In this document: one piece after another, positions 1 through 7,143 of the stretch
Position numbering within the stretch: the first letter of the stretch is position 1
Layout: each line of letters starts with the position of its first letter
Assembly: GCF_049445855.1 (NCBI RefSeq)
Contig: NZ_JBMSDV010000002.1
Span: forward strand, 496,001 to 560,000
DNA length: 64,000 nucleotides
Source of the DNA: JAGOCV01 sp049445855
GTDB taxonomy: Bacteria; Pseudomonadota; Gammaproteobacteria; Burkholderiales; Burkholderiaceae_C
Reading direction: 5' to 3'
The notes under the pieces: model-generated
Database searches by the model: none
The model's input: the letters and a program-made list of their open reading frames with translations, nothing else
Told to the model about the DNA's origin: nothing
Program-made: the position numbers and the translations under genes

Positions 1-2170
1 TCGAGCGGGGATGCAAAGCGCAATGGCCGCCCGACTCGAGCATGCCCGGAAAACAGTCACCGGCGGTGGGCGGTACGGCGGCGCACTGGGTGTCCAGACG
101 GACGGTCCATTCACGCGCCGACTCGTCCTGGGGCAGTGTGAAGAGCGCCTCCTCGTCCGATGCGTTGAAGAGCAGGAGCACCGTCTCCTGTCCCTGTGCG
201 CCTTCGAACAACGCACCGAGGCAGCGCACCTGCGGGTTGTCCCATTCTTCCTGCGTCATCGGCAGGCCCCAGACGCTGTACCAGCCGAGCCTGGCCGCAT
301 CCCAGCTGTCGCCGCGCAGGACGGGCAGCGAGGCGCGCAGCGCGGTGAGCGAGCGCACGAACCCGGTGAGATCCGCATGCGCCGCGGCGCGCTCCCAGTC
401 GAACCACGACAGCGCGTTGTCCTGGCAGTAGCCGTTGTTGTTGCCCTGTTGCGTGCGGCCGAGCTCGTCGCCGCCCAGCAGCAGTGGCACACCGCGCGAC
501 ATGAAAAGCGTGGTCAGCAGGTTGCGCGACTGGCGTGCACGCAGCGCGAGTATCTCTTCGTCATCGGTGGGACCCTCGACGCCGCAGTTCCAGCTGCGGT
601 TGTGGCTTTCGCCGTCGCGGTTGTCCTCGCCATTGGCCTCGTTGTGCTTGTCGTCGTGGCTCACCAGATCGTGCAGCGTGAAGCCGTCGTGCACGGTGAC
701 GAGGTTCACGCTCGTCCATGGCGGACGGCGGCGCTGTTCGTACATGTCGGCCGAGCCACAGATCGCGGCCGCGAATTCCGGTGCGGCGCCGTCGGCCCCG
801 CGCCACCAGTCGCGCACGCAATCGCGATAGCGGCCATTCCATTCCTGCCAGCCTGCGGGAAAGCCACCGACCTGGTAGCCGAAGTCACCCACATCCCAAG
901 GCTCGGCGATCAGCTTCACGCGCGAGAGCACCGGGTCCTGGCCAATGGCGGCGAAGAACGCCGAGCGGTGCGCGAAATGGCCCAGCGCGTCGCGGCCCAG
1001 CGTGGTCGCCAGGTCGAAGCGGAAGCCGTCGACGTGCATCTCCTGGACCCAGTAGCGCAGGCTGTCCATCACGAGCTTCAGCGCGACGGGGCTGCTCGTG
1101 TCCAGCGTGTTGCCGGTACCGGTGAAATCGGTGTAGTAGCGCGGGTCTTCCGCCAGGCGGTAGTAGGCCGCGTTGTCGATGCCGCGCAGGCTGAGCGTCG
1201 GGCCCATGTGGTTGCCCTCGCCGGTGTGGTTGTAGACCACGTCGAGGATCACTTCCAGACCTGCCGCGTGCAGCGCCTTCACCATGGCCTTGAATTCATC
1301 GATGGCCTGCGACGGCCGCGTCGCGTAGCGCGGCTCGGGCGCGAGGAAGGCCACGGTGTTGTAGCCCCAGTAGTTGGTGCGGCCTTCGTCCAGCAGGTGC
1401 TTGTCGGCGATGAACGCCTGAACGGGCAGCAGCTCCACGCTGGTCACCCCCAGCGACTTCAGGTGCGCAATGGCCGGTGCGCTTGCCAGTCCGGCGTAGG
1501 TGCCGCGCAGGTGCGGTGGCACGCCGGGCATGGCCTGCGTGAAGCCCTTGACATGCACCTCGTAGAAAACCGCGTTCGCCGGCGCAATGCGGGGTGGCGC
1601 GTCGCCGCCCCAGTCGAAGCGGCTGTTCGTCACGAGGCACTTGGGGGCGTGGGACATGTCCACGCGGGTGCGCTGCGCGAGGTCTTCGTCCGCATGCCCG
1701 ATCTCGTAGGCGAACATGGCTTCGCTGCCATCCACCGCACGGTCGAGGGCGCGCGCATACGGGTCGAGCAGCAGCAGGTTCGGATTGAAGCGCTTTCCCT
1801 CGGCCGGCTGGTACGGGCCGTGAACGCGTAACCCGTAGCGTTGACCTGCCTTGAGGCCTAGGACATGGCCGTGCCACACATCGTCGGTCACGCAGGGCAG
1901 CGCGATGCGCTCCACTTCGGTCTTGCCGTCGTCCGCGAAAAGGCACACCTCCACGCGTTCGGCGGCCGCCGACCAGACGGCGAAATTGACGCCGTGCCGG
2001 CCCACCGTCGCTCCCAGCGGCCAAGGCGATCCTGCATCGACACGGTGATGACGCGCACGGGGTTTGCGCGCTTTCACCGCATCTGGCTGGACCGGCGGCC
2101 TCTGCGCCTCTTGCGGCGCTGTGGGGGAGGAGGGCGGCGGGTCGGCCAGGAAAGCCAACCCTTCGCTCAT
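1..2170 (-). CDS. glgX: Glycogen debranching enzyme GlgX (3' end beyond window)
   Basis: Isoamylase-type GH13 enzyme that hydrolyses alpha-1,6 branches of limit dextrins during cytoplasmic glycogen breakdown. The frame is open from the ATG at 2170 to the left edge (723 codons, no stop), so the C-terminus is missing. A low-complexity Pro-rich N-terminus is followed by a CBM48-like segment (PLGATVGRHGVNFAVW) and the catalytic barrel, with DVVYNHTGEGN, the nucleophile region GFRFDLATTLGRD, the acid/base region KLIAEPWDVG and the VTVHDGFTLHDL motif. The start is fixed by an ATGA overlap with the glgC stop, which implies translational coupling. It is the last visible gene of the glgB-glgC-glgX run. 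The visible length already exceeds the E. coli enzyme (about 657 aa), so little is probably lost. Confident assignment. Confidence 0.95.
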   Translation of the reverse strand, partial: MSEGLAFLADPPPSSPTAPQEAQRPPVQPDAVKARKPRARHHRVDAGSPWPLGATVGRHGVNFAVWSAAAERVEVCLFADDGKTEVERIALPCVTDDVWHGHVLGLKAGQRYGLRVHGPYQPAEGKRFNPNLLLLDPYARALDRAVDGSEAMFAYEIGHADEDLAQRTRVDMSHAPKCLVTNSRFDWGGDAPPRIAPANAVFYEVHVKGFTQAMPGVPPHLRGTYAGLASAPAIAHLKSLGVTSVELLPVQAFIADKHLLDEGRTNYWGYNTVAFLAPEPRYATRPSQAIDEFKAMVKALHAAGLEVILDVVYNHTGEGNHMGPTLSLRGIDNAAYYRLAEDPRYYTDFTGTGNTLDTSSPVALKLVMDSLRYWVQEMHVDGFRFDLATTLGRDALGHFAHRSAFFAAIGQDPVLSRVKLIAEPWDVGDFGYQVGGFPAGWQEWNGRYRDCVRDWWRGADGAAPEFAAAICGSADMYEQRRRPPWTSVNLVTVHDGFTLHDLVSHDDKHNEANGEDNRDGESHNRSWNCGVEGPTDDEEILALRARQSRNLLTTLFMSRGVPLLLGGDELGRTQQGNNNGYCQDNALSWFDWERAAAHADLTGFVRSLTALRASLPVLRGDSWDAARLGWYSVWGLPMTQEEWDNPQVRCLGALFEGAQGQETVLLLFNASDEEALFTLPQDESAREWTVRLDTQCAAVPPTAGDCFPGMLESGGHCALHPRS

Positions 2171-3462
2171 GCGACCGCCCCGACTTCGGAGTCGGCGAAG
2201 GTGTAGTCGGACGAGCGCACTTCACCGGTGGCGACCGCGCGTCCGCGCCCGGCCTTGAAGTAGCCGGCGGGCACGACAACGATGCCGCTTTCCGTGACAT
2301 GGAAGCGCTTGCGGTCTGCTTCGAGGTCGTGGCCGATGCGCTCGCCCGCGGGGATGTCGTTGTCCTGGTCGATGATGCAGCGGCGCACCTGCGCGCTCGG
2401 CCCGATGCGCGAACGCTCCATCACGATGCAGTGCTCCAGCAGCGCGTGGCGTTCGACGATGACGGAGCGGCGCAGCATCGCGTGGTCGAGCGTGGCGCCG
2501 TCGACGATGCTGCCGGAGCCGACCACCGACCGGTTGAGCGCGCCGTTCTCGATCTGCGCCGACTCCGCCTGGTCGGGACTCGCATAGATGGGCCAGGCAC
2601 GGTTGGTCATGCGGAAACGCGGCGCGGCACCCAGCGTGTCGAAATGCGCGTCGAAGTATGCGTCGATGGTGCCCACGTCACGCCAGTACGCGTGCTCTTC
2701 GTAAGGCTGCGTGTTCGGGATGATGTTGGTGTCGAAGTCGTAGGCGACGAGCTTGTGCGTCTTCAGCATCGCCGGCAGGATGTGCTTGCCGAAGTCGCTG
2801 TGGCCGGTGGCATGGGCTTTCTCCAGGACGTCCAGCAGCACGTCGGCGTTGAAAAGATAGTTGCCCATCGAGGCCAGCGCGTGCGTCCGGCTCCCCGGCA
2901 TCGGCTCGCAGGTCGCGGGCTTTTCCTGGAATTCGGTGATGCGATGGTTCGCGTCCGTCGCGACGATGCCGAACTGGTCGCACTGGCTCAGCTTCACCGG
3001 CAGGGTGGCCACAGACGCGTGCGCGTTGTTGGCCACGTGGAAGTCGATCATCTGGCGCACGTCCATGCGGTAGATGTGGTCGGCCCCGAACACCGCCACG
3101 ATGTCCGGACGGAACTCCCGGATGAGGTGGATGTTCTGGTAGACCGAGTCGGCCGTGCCCTGGAACCACTCGGGGCCGTTGCGCATCTGCGGCGGTACGA
3201 CCGTGACGAAGTGCTGCGGCATGAAACGCGCCATGGTCCACGATTTGCGCACGTGTTCGATCAGCGACTGCGACTTGTACTGCACCAGCATGTAGATCGA
3301 ATAGATCTCCGAGTTCACCATGTTGGAGAGCACGAAATCGACGATCCGGTGCTTGCCGTTGAAGGGCACGGCGGGCTTGCAACGGTCGGCGGTGAGCGGG
3401 TGAAGGCGCGAGCCTTCGCCGCCAGCCATGATGATGGCGAGGACATTCTTACTGCTGGACAT
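2167..3462 (-). CDS. glgC: Glucose-1-phosphate adenylyltransferase
   Basis: ADP-glucose pyrophosphorylase, which makes ADP-glucose from glucose-1-phosphate and ATP as the committed step of bacterial glycogen synthesis. The 431-residue protein has the nucleotidyltransferase signature AGGEGSRL near residue 14, FGADHIYRMD around residue 130, the EEHAYWRDVGTIDAY motif, and a C-terminal left-handed beta-helix region with hexapeptide-like spacing. The start is taken at 3462 (MSSSKNVLAI), where homology begins. The frame is open further upstream to 3657, but that part lies inside glgB and reads as unrelated sequence. The gene overlaps the glgB stop by 14 bases and ends in an ATGA overlap with glgX. 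Family enzymes are allosterically regulated by glycolytic intermediates. Confidence 0.96.
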   Translation of the reverse strand: MSSSKNVLAIIMAGGEGSRLHPLTADRCKPAVPFNGKHRIVDFVLSNMVNSEIYSIYMLVQYKSQSLIEHVRKSWTMARFMPQHFVTVVPPQMRNGPEWFQGTADSVYQNIHLIREFRPDIVAVFGADHIYRMDVRQMIDFHVANNAHASVATLPVKLSQCDQFGIVATDANHRITEFQEKPATCEPMPGSRTHALASMGNYLFNADVLLDVLEKAHATGHSDFGKHILPAMLKTHKLVAYDFDTNIIPNTQPYEEHAYWRDVGTIDAYFDAHFDTLGAAPRFRMTNRAWPIYASPDQAESAQIENGALNRSVVGSGSIVDGATLDHAMLRRSVIVERHALLEHCIVMERSRIGPSAQVRRCIIDQDNDIPAGERIGHDLEADRKRFHVTESGIVVVPAGYFKAGRGRAVATGEVRSSDYTFADSEVGAVA

Positions 3463-5398
3463 GACTCGGGCTCCGGTTGGAGAAAAACACTGTGGACAGG
3501 GGCGGGACGGTGATGGACAGCCTGGCGGGCTGACCGTGGAGTGATTCGTTCCACGCATGGGCACTGCCGAAGTTGCCCATGCCGCTGCCGCCATACACGG
3601 CGGCATCGCTGTTGAGGATTTCGTGCCAGGTGCCTGCCATCGGCACGCCGACGACATGTCCGCGGCGTGCTTGCGGCGTCATGTTGCAGACGGCCAGCAC
3701 GACCTCGTCACCCGAACGGCGCAGGATGGCCAGCAGCGTCGGCTCTTCGTGCAGCGCAGGTGCCCATGAGAAGCCGGCCGCATCGAAATCGGTGGCATGC
3801 AATGCAGCGTAGAGCCGGTAGATGCGGTTGAGGTCGGCGACCCAGCGCGCAACCCCGGCATGCAGGGCATTCGCCCAGAGGTGCCAGTCGAGCGTGCGTT
3901 CGTGGTGCCATTCCTGCACCTGCGCGAATTCGCCGCCCATGAACAGCAGCTTTTTACCCGGGTGAGCCCACATCAGCCCGTATGTGTTGCGAAGGCCGGC
4001 GAAGCGCTGCCACTCGTCGCCGGGGTGCTTCTGCAGCAGGCTGCCCTTGCCGTAGACAACCTCGTCGTGCGAGAACGGCAACACGAAGTTCTCGTCGAAG
4101 GCGTAGACGGCGGAAAAGCGGATGTCGTTGCCATGCCACTGGCGGTGAACGGGGTTGCGGTGCATGTAGCGCAACGTGTCGTTCATCCAGCCCATGTTCC
4201 ACTTCATGCCGAAGCCCAGGCCACCGTGATGCACCGGGCGCGAGACGCCGGCCCAGGCGGTGGATTCTTCGGCGATCACGTGCACGTCGGGGAAGCGCGC
4301 ATAGACGGCGCTGTTGAGGTCCTGCAGGAAGCGCACGGCTTCCTGGTTGCGGTTGCCACCCTCGGCATCGGGAATCCACTCGCCCGGCTCGCGCGCGAAG
4401 TCGAGGTAGAGCATGGAGGACACGGCGTCCACGCGCACCGCGTCGAAGTGGTACTTTTCCAGCCAGAACAGCACGTTGCTGATGAGGAAATCGCGCACCT
4501 CGTAGCGGCCGTAGTTGAAGATCAGGCTGTTCCATTGCGGGTGGAAGCCTTTGCGGGGATCGGCATGTTCGAACAGCGCAGTGCCGTCGAACGACGCAAG
4601 CGCATGCGCGTCGGAAGGGAAATGCGAGCCCACCCAGTCCAGGATCACGCCGATGCCGTGGCGATGCAGTGTGTCGACCAGGGCCATCAGGTCCTGCGGC
4701 GCGCCATAGCGCGCGGTGGGCGCGAAGTAGCCCGTGGTCTGGTAACCCCAGGATCCGTAGAACGGATGCTCGGCCAGCGGCATCAGTTCGACATGCGTGA
4801 AGCCCATCGCTTCGCAATGGGCCGCCAGCCGTGTCGCGATGTCGCGGTAATTCAGGAAGCGGCCATCTTCCTCGCGCTGCCACGAGCCCAGGTGCACTTC
4901 ATAGATCGACATCGGCCGGTCGAGGGCCTGCCGCTGCCCACGCTGCGCCATCCATGCGCGGTCGCCCCAGTCGTGCCGGCCGTCGCCATCGATGTCCCAG
5001 ATCTGCGAGGCAGTGCCGGGTGGCATCTCGCAGCGCAGGGCATACGGGTCGGCCTTGTCCTGCCATTCGTGCGCGCAGGCCGCCAGCACGCGGTATTTGT
5101 AGAGGTCGCCGATGCCGGCCGCGGGGACGAAGCCGGCCCAGCGCCCGGTTCCGTCGTCCAGCCGGGTCAGGGCATGGCCCTGCCACCCATTGAAACTGCC
5201 GGCGACCTGCACGGCCTGCGCATTCGGGGCCCAGACGGCGAAGCGCGTGCCTCCGATGCCGTCCCGCACGCCGACGCGCGAGCCCATGGCGTCGAACTGC
5301 CTGAAATGCGAAGGGCCGGCATCCGGTCCTGCGTGTGCGGAAGCTTCCAGCGGACCGGAGGACTGCCGGGCTTTGTCGACACGCGAGGAACTGTGCAT
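3449..5398 (-). CDS. glgB: 1,4-alpha-glucan branching enzyme
   Basis: GH13 branching enzyme that introduces alpha-1,6 branches into glycogen. The 649 residues are about 80 fewer than E. coli GlgB, consistent with the family type lacking the extra N-terminal N1 domain. CBM48 spans about residues 40-140 (VAGSFNGW). The catalytic barrel follows, with nucleophile Asp324 in DAVRVDAVSSMLY, the acid in IAEEST (377-378) and the transition-state Asp in PFSHDEVVYGKG. A C-terminal beta domain ends the protein. The usual DWVPxHFP reads DWVGSHFP (about residue 254), a small local change. It is the first gene of the minus-strand operon; glgC begins inside its last codons. A 209-bp divergent spacer precedes it and must hold the operon promoter. 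Confidence 0.96.
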   Translation of the reverse strand: MHSSSRVDKARQSSGPLEASAHAGPDAGPSHFRQFDAMGSRVGVRDGIGGTRFAVWAPNAQAVQVAGSFNGWQGHALTRLDDGTGRWAGFVPAAGIGDLYKYRVLAACAHEWQDKADPYALRCEMPPGTASQIWDIDGDGRHDWGDRAWMAQRGQRQALDRPMSIYEVHLGSWQREEDGRFLNYRDIATRLAAHCEAMGFTHVELMPLAEHPFYGSWGYQTTGYFAPTARYGAPQDLMALVDTLHRHGIGVILDWVGSHFPSDAHALASFDGTALFEHADPRKGFHPQWNSLIFNYGRYEVRDFLISNVLFWLEKYHFDAVRVDAVSSMLYLDFAREPGEWIPDAEGGNRNQEAVRFLQDLNSAVYARFPDVHVIAEESTAWAGVSRPVHHGGLGFGMKWNMGWMNDTLRYMHRNPVHRQWHGNDIRFSAVYAFDENFVLPFSHDEVVYGKGSLLQKHPGDEWQRFAGLRNTYGLMWAHPGKKLLFMGGEFAQVQEWHHERTLDWHLWANALHAGVARWVADLNRIYRLYAALHATDFDAAGFSWAPALHEEPTLLAILRRSGDEVVLAVCNMTPQARRGHVVGVPMAGTWHEILNSDAAVYGGSGMGNFGSAHAWNESLHGQPARLSITVPPLSTVFFSNRSPSHVQQ

Positions 5399-5607
5399 GG
5401 TGCAGATATTGCGCGGTGCAGCATTTGCAACTTGAAGGATTTATGTTCGACCGGATGTCGGAAACGGCCTACATTTTTTTACGTAGTTGTTTTTGACGGA
5501 GTCGGGTGTCTGCGGACCGCGCCTACGCTGGACCACGGCGTGTTCCTACGCCGGCGCGGCGAGGGCTGCCCACAATGAATGCACTTCAACCTGAACAGGA
5601 GACATTC
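5399..5607. promoter_or_regulatory. Divergent intergenic region glgB / periplasmic helical protein
   Basis: A 209-bp spacer between divergent starts. It is more AT-rich near glgB, with a T-run at 5474-5480. It contains several copies of a short CCTAC/GTAG word: CCTACA at 5468, ACGTAG at 5481, GCCTACGC at 5521 and TTCCTACG at 5543. The same word recurs around the katE start. I could not place a convincing -35/-10 pair by eye. The repeated word may be an operator or part of an alternative promoter class; this is inference. Confidence 0.35.
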
Positions 5608-6003
5608 ATGAACACCCGCATTCTTGCCGTCGCAATCGCTGCCATGACCGCCGTCGGCGCGTCGCATGCCATGACCAAGGCCGAGTACGACGCCGCCAAG
5701 GACCGCATCGAAGCCACGCACAAGGCCGACAAGAAGGCATGTGACGCGATGAAGGACAACGCCAAGGATGTCTGCGAGAAAGAGGCTGACGGCAAGCAGA
5801 AGATCGCCAAGGCAGAACTCGAACAGGGCTACAAGCCCAGCGCGGACAACCAACGCAAGGTCCAGGAAGCCAAGGCCGACAGTGCGTACGAGATCGCCAA
5901 GGAAAAGTGCGACGACATGAAGGGCGATGCTGAAAAGTCGTGCAAACAGAGCGCCAAGTCCACCCATGACAGTGCCATGAAGGCCGCCAAGGGCAAGGCC
6001 TGA
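5608..6003 (+). CDS. Secreted Lys/Ala-rich helical protein (often named TolA-like)
   Basis: A 131-residue protein with a signal peptide (MNTRILAVAIAAMTAVGASHA) and a mature part of about 110 residues that is almost wholly alpha-helical, rich in Lys, Ala, Asp and Glu. It has a recurrent pattern of paired cysteines: KKACDAMKDNAKDVCEKEA, KEKCDDMKGDAEKSCKQSA. Two near-repeats of about 55 residues are visible. Similar proteins in Comamonadaceae genomes are labelled cell envelope biogenesis protein TolA, but I see no TolA domain and would call the function unknown. The start at 5608 is preceded by CAGGAG; the upstream in-frame extension reads as non-coding. The location is periplasmic by inference. 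Its placement next to glg and katE genes suggests a stress or stationary-phase protein. Confidence 0.8.
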   Translation: MNTRILAVAIAAMTAVGASHAMTKAEYDAAKDRIEATHKADKKACDAMKDNAKDVCEKEADGKQKIAKAELEQGYKPSADNQRKVQEAKADSAYEIAKEKCDDMKGDAEKSCKQSAKSTHDSAMKAAKGKA

Positions 6004-6028
6004 CCGCGTCAATGAAAGGAACCGGCGA

Positions 6029-6337
6029 ATGACTCGAAGCGCAAGCGCCTCGCCTTCGGGCGACGGCTCCAACAGCCAGAGCAACCAGGGTGGTCCCGGC
6101 GACCGGGACGCCTTCGGCAAGATCGAGGACGACCTGCAATCCGAAGCGCAGGGCCGTGCGCGAGCGAAGCCGGACGCTGACGCCGTGAAGCGCGAGCCCG
6201 CGCAACGCTTCAGCCGCACCGGAGCCGCCTTGGGCGACCCTGCCGCTGAGCACTCGCAATATGGATTGATCGACTCCGCGCGCTCGCCGGAGGACGAGAA
6301 GAAGATCCGCGGCGTCAAGGGCGCCACTGGCGCCTAG
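6029..6337 (+). CDS. Small hydrophilic protein of unknown function
   Basis: A 102-residue, strongly hydrophilic protein rich in Ser, Gly, Asp, Lys and Arg, with no membrane segment, no cysteine and a composition typical of disordered stress proteins. AAGGAACC lies about 7 bases before the ATG, and it follows the helical secreted protein by 25 bases in the same direction, so the two may be co-transcribed. Its stop overlaps the stop of the convergent transglutaminase gene by four bases. I do not recognise the family. It could be a spurious ORF in high-GC sequence, but the ribosome binding site and tight packing favour a real gene. Confidence 0.55.
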   Translation: MTRSASASPSGDGSNSQSNQGGPGDRDAFGKIEDDLQSEAQGRARAKPDADAVKREPAQRFSRTGAALGDPAAEHSQYGLIDSARSPEDEKKIRGVKGATGA

Positions 6338-7140
6338 CTGCGCGCCGCGATCTTTTCCACCGTCACCTTCATGTCACGGACCTTCATCGGTCCGTAGTTG
6401 GAGAGGAACGCAACGTCCGCCGCATCGCGCCCGTACGACACCACGACGCGGCCGGCTTTGCGGGCTTCCTGCGTGGCATCGAAGGTGTGCCAGGCACCGC
6501 CTACGTATGCCTCGAACCAGGCGTGCATGTCCATCGGATCGAGCTGGTAGAGATAGCCCGAGACGAAGCGCGCCGGTATGCGGAGCGCGCGGCAGAGCGT
6601 GATGGCGATGTGTGAGAAATCACGGCATACGCCTGCACCCGCCTCCAGCGTGTCGAACGCATCGGTGCTTTCGTTGCTCACGCCGTACCGGTACTCGATG
6701 TTCCCGCGGATCCAGTCGCAGATGGCTGCGACCTGGCCGAAGCCGGGTGCAGCATCCCCGACGACCTCCGAAGCCTTGTCATACGCACGGTCGCTCGGGC
6801 AGTAGCGGCTCGGCAGCAGGTACATGAGACTGTCCGTCGGAAGGTTCTCCACCAGAACAAAGCCGGCCGATGGCGCGCTGGCAATCTGGTCGTCGACGAT
6901 CACCTGCGACTCGACATCGATGCTCGCAAGTCCCGGGGGCAGCGTGAACCGCTGGCACGCATTTCCGAAGGAGTCGAGATACTCGATCGCCGGGATCCAC
7001 GGCTTCACTTCGTAGCTTTGCGACACCACCCATTGGGCCGTGCCGCTGGAGGGGCGCAGCATGGCGACGGTCGGGCAGACACCGTCGCACGTCACCTCCA
7101 CGTGGCTTTTGACAACCAGCCGCATGTGTGAATGGGCCAT
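6334..7140 (-). CDS. Transglutaminase-like cysteine protease family protein
   Basis: A 268-residue protein of the bacterial transglutaminase-like superfamily. Residues 5-90 match the beta-rich N-terminal domain typical of this group. The papain-like core follows with the triad Cys172 (GAGVCRDFSH), His206 (DMHAWFEAY) and Asp221 (TFDAT). There is no signal peptide, so it is probably cytoplasmic. Bacterial members are mostly inferred peptidases or amidases; the substrate is unknown. It begins 3 bases after the katE stop on the same strand, so it is very probably co-transcribed and translationally coupled with katE, which hints at a stress-related role. Family confident, function unknown. Confidence 0.88.
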   Translation of the reverse strand: MAHSHMRLVVKSHVEVTCDGVCPTVAMLRPSSGTAQWVVSQSYEVKPWIPAIEYLDSFGNACQRFTLPPGLASIDVESQVIVDDQIASAPSAGFVLVENLPTDSLMYLLPSRYCPSDRAYDKASEVVGDAAPGFGQVAAICDWIRGNIEYRYGVSNESTDAFDTLEAGAGVCRDFSHIAITLCRALRIPARFVSGYLYQLDPMDMHAWFEAYVGGAWHTFDATQEARKAGRVVVSYGRDAADVAFLSNYGPMKVRDMKVTVEKIAARS

Positions 7141-7143
7141 GTT

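Noticed and set aside
5479..6327. A minus-strand frame with apparently hydrophobic, membrane-like segments
   Set aside because: Antisense of Lys/Ala/Asp-rich helices reads as Leu/Phe/Val, which imitates membrane helices. The plus-strand genes have a signal peptide and ribosome binding sites.
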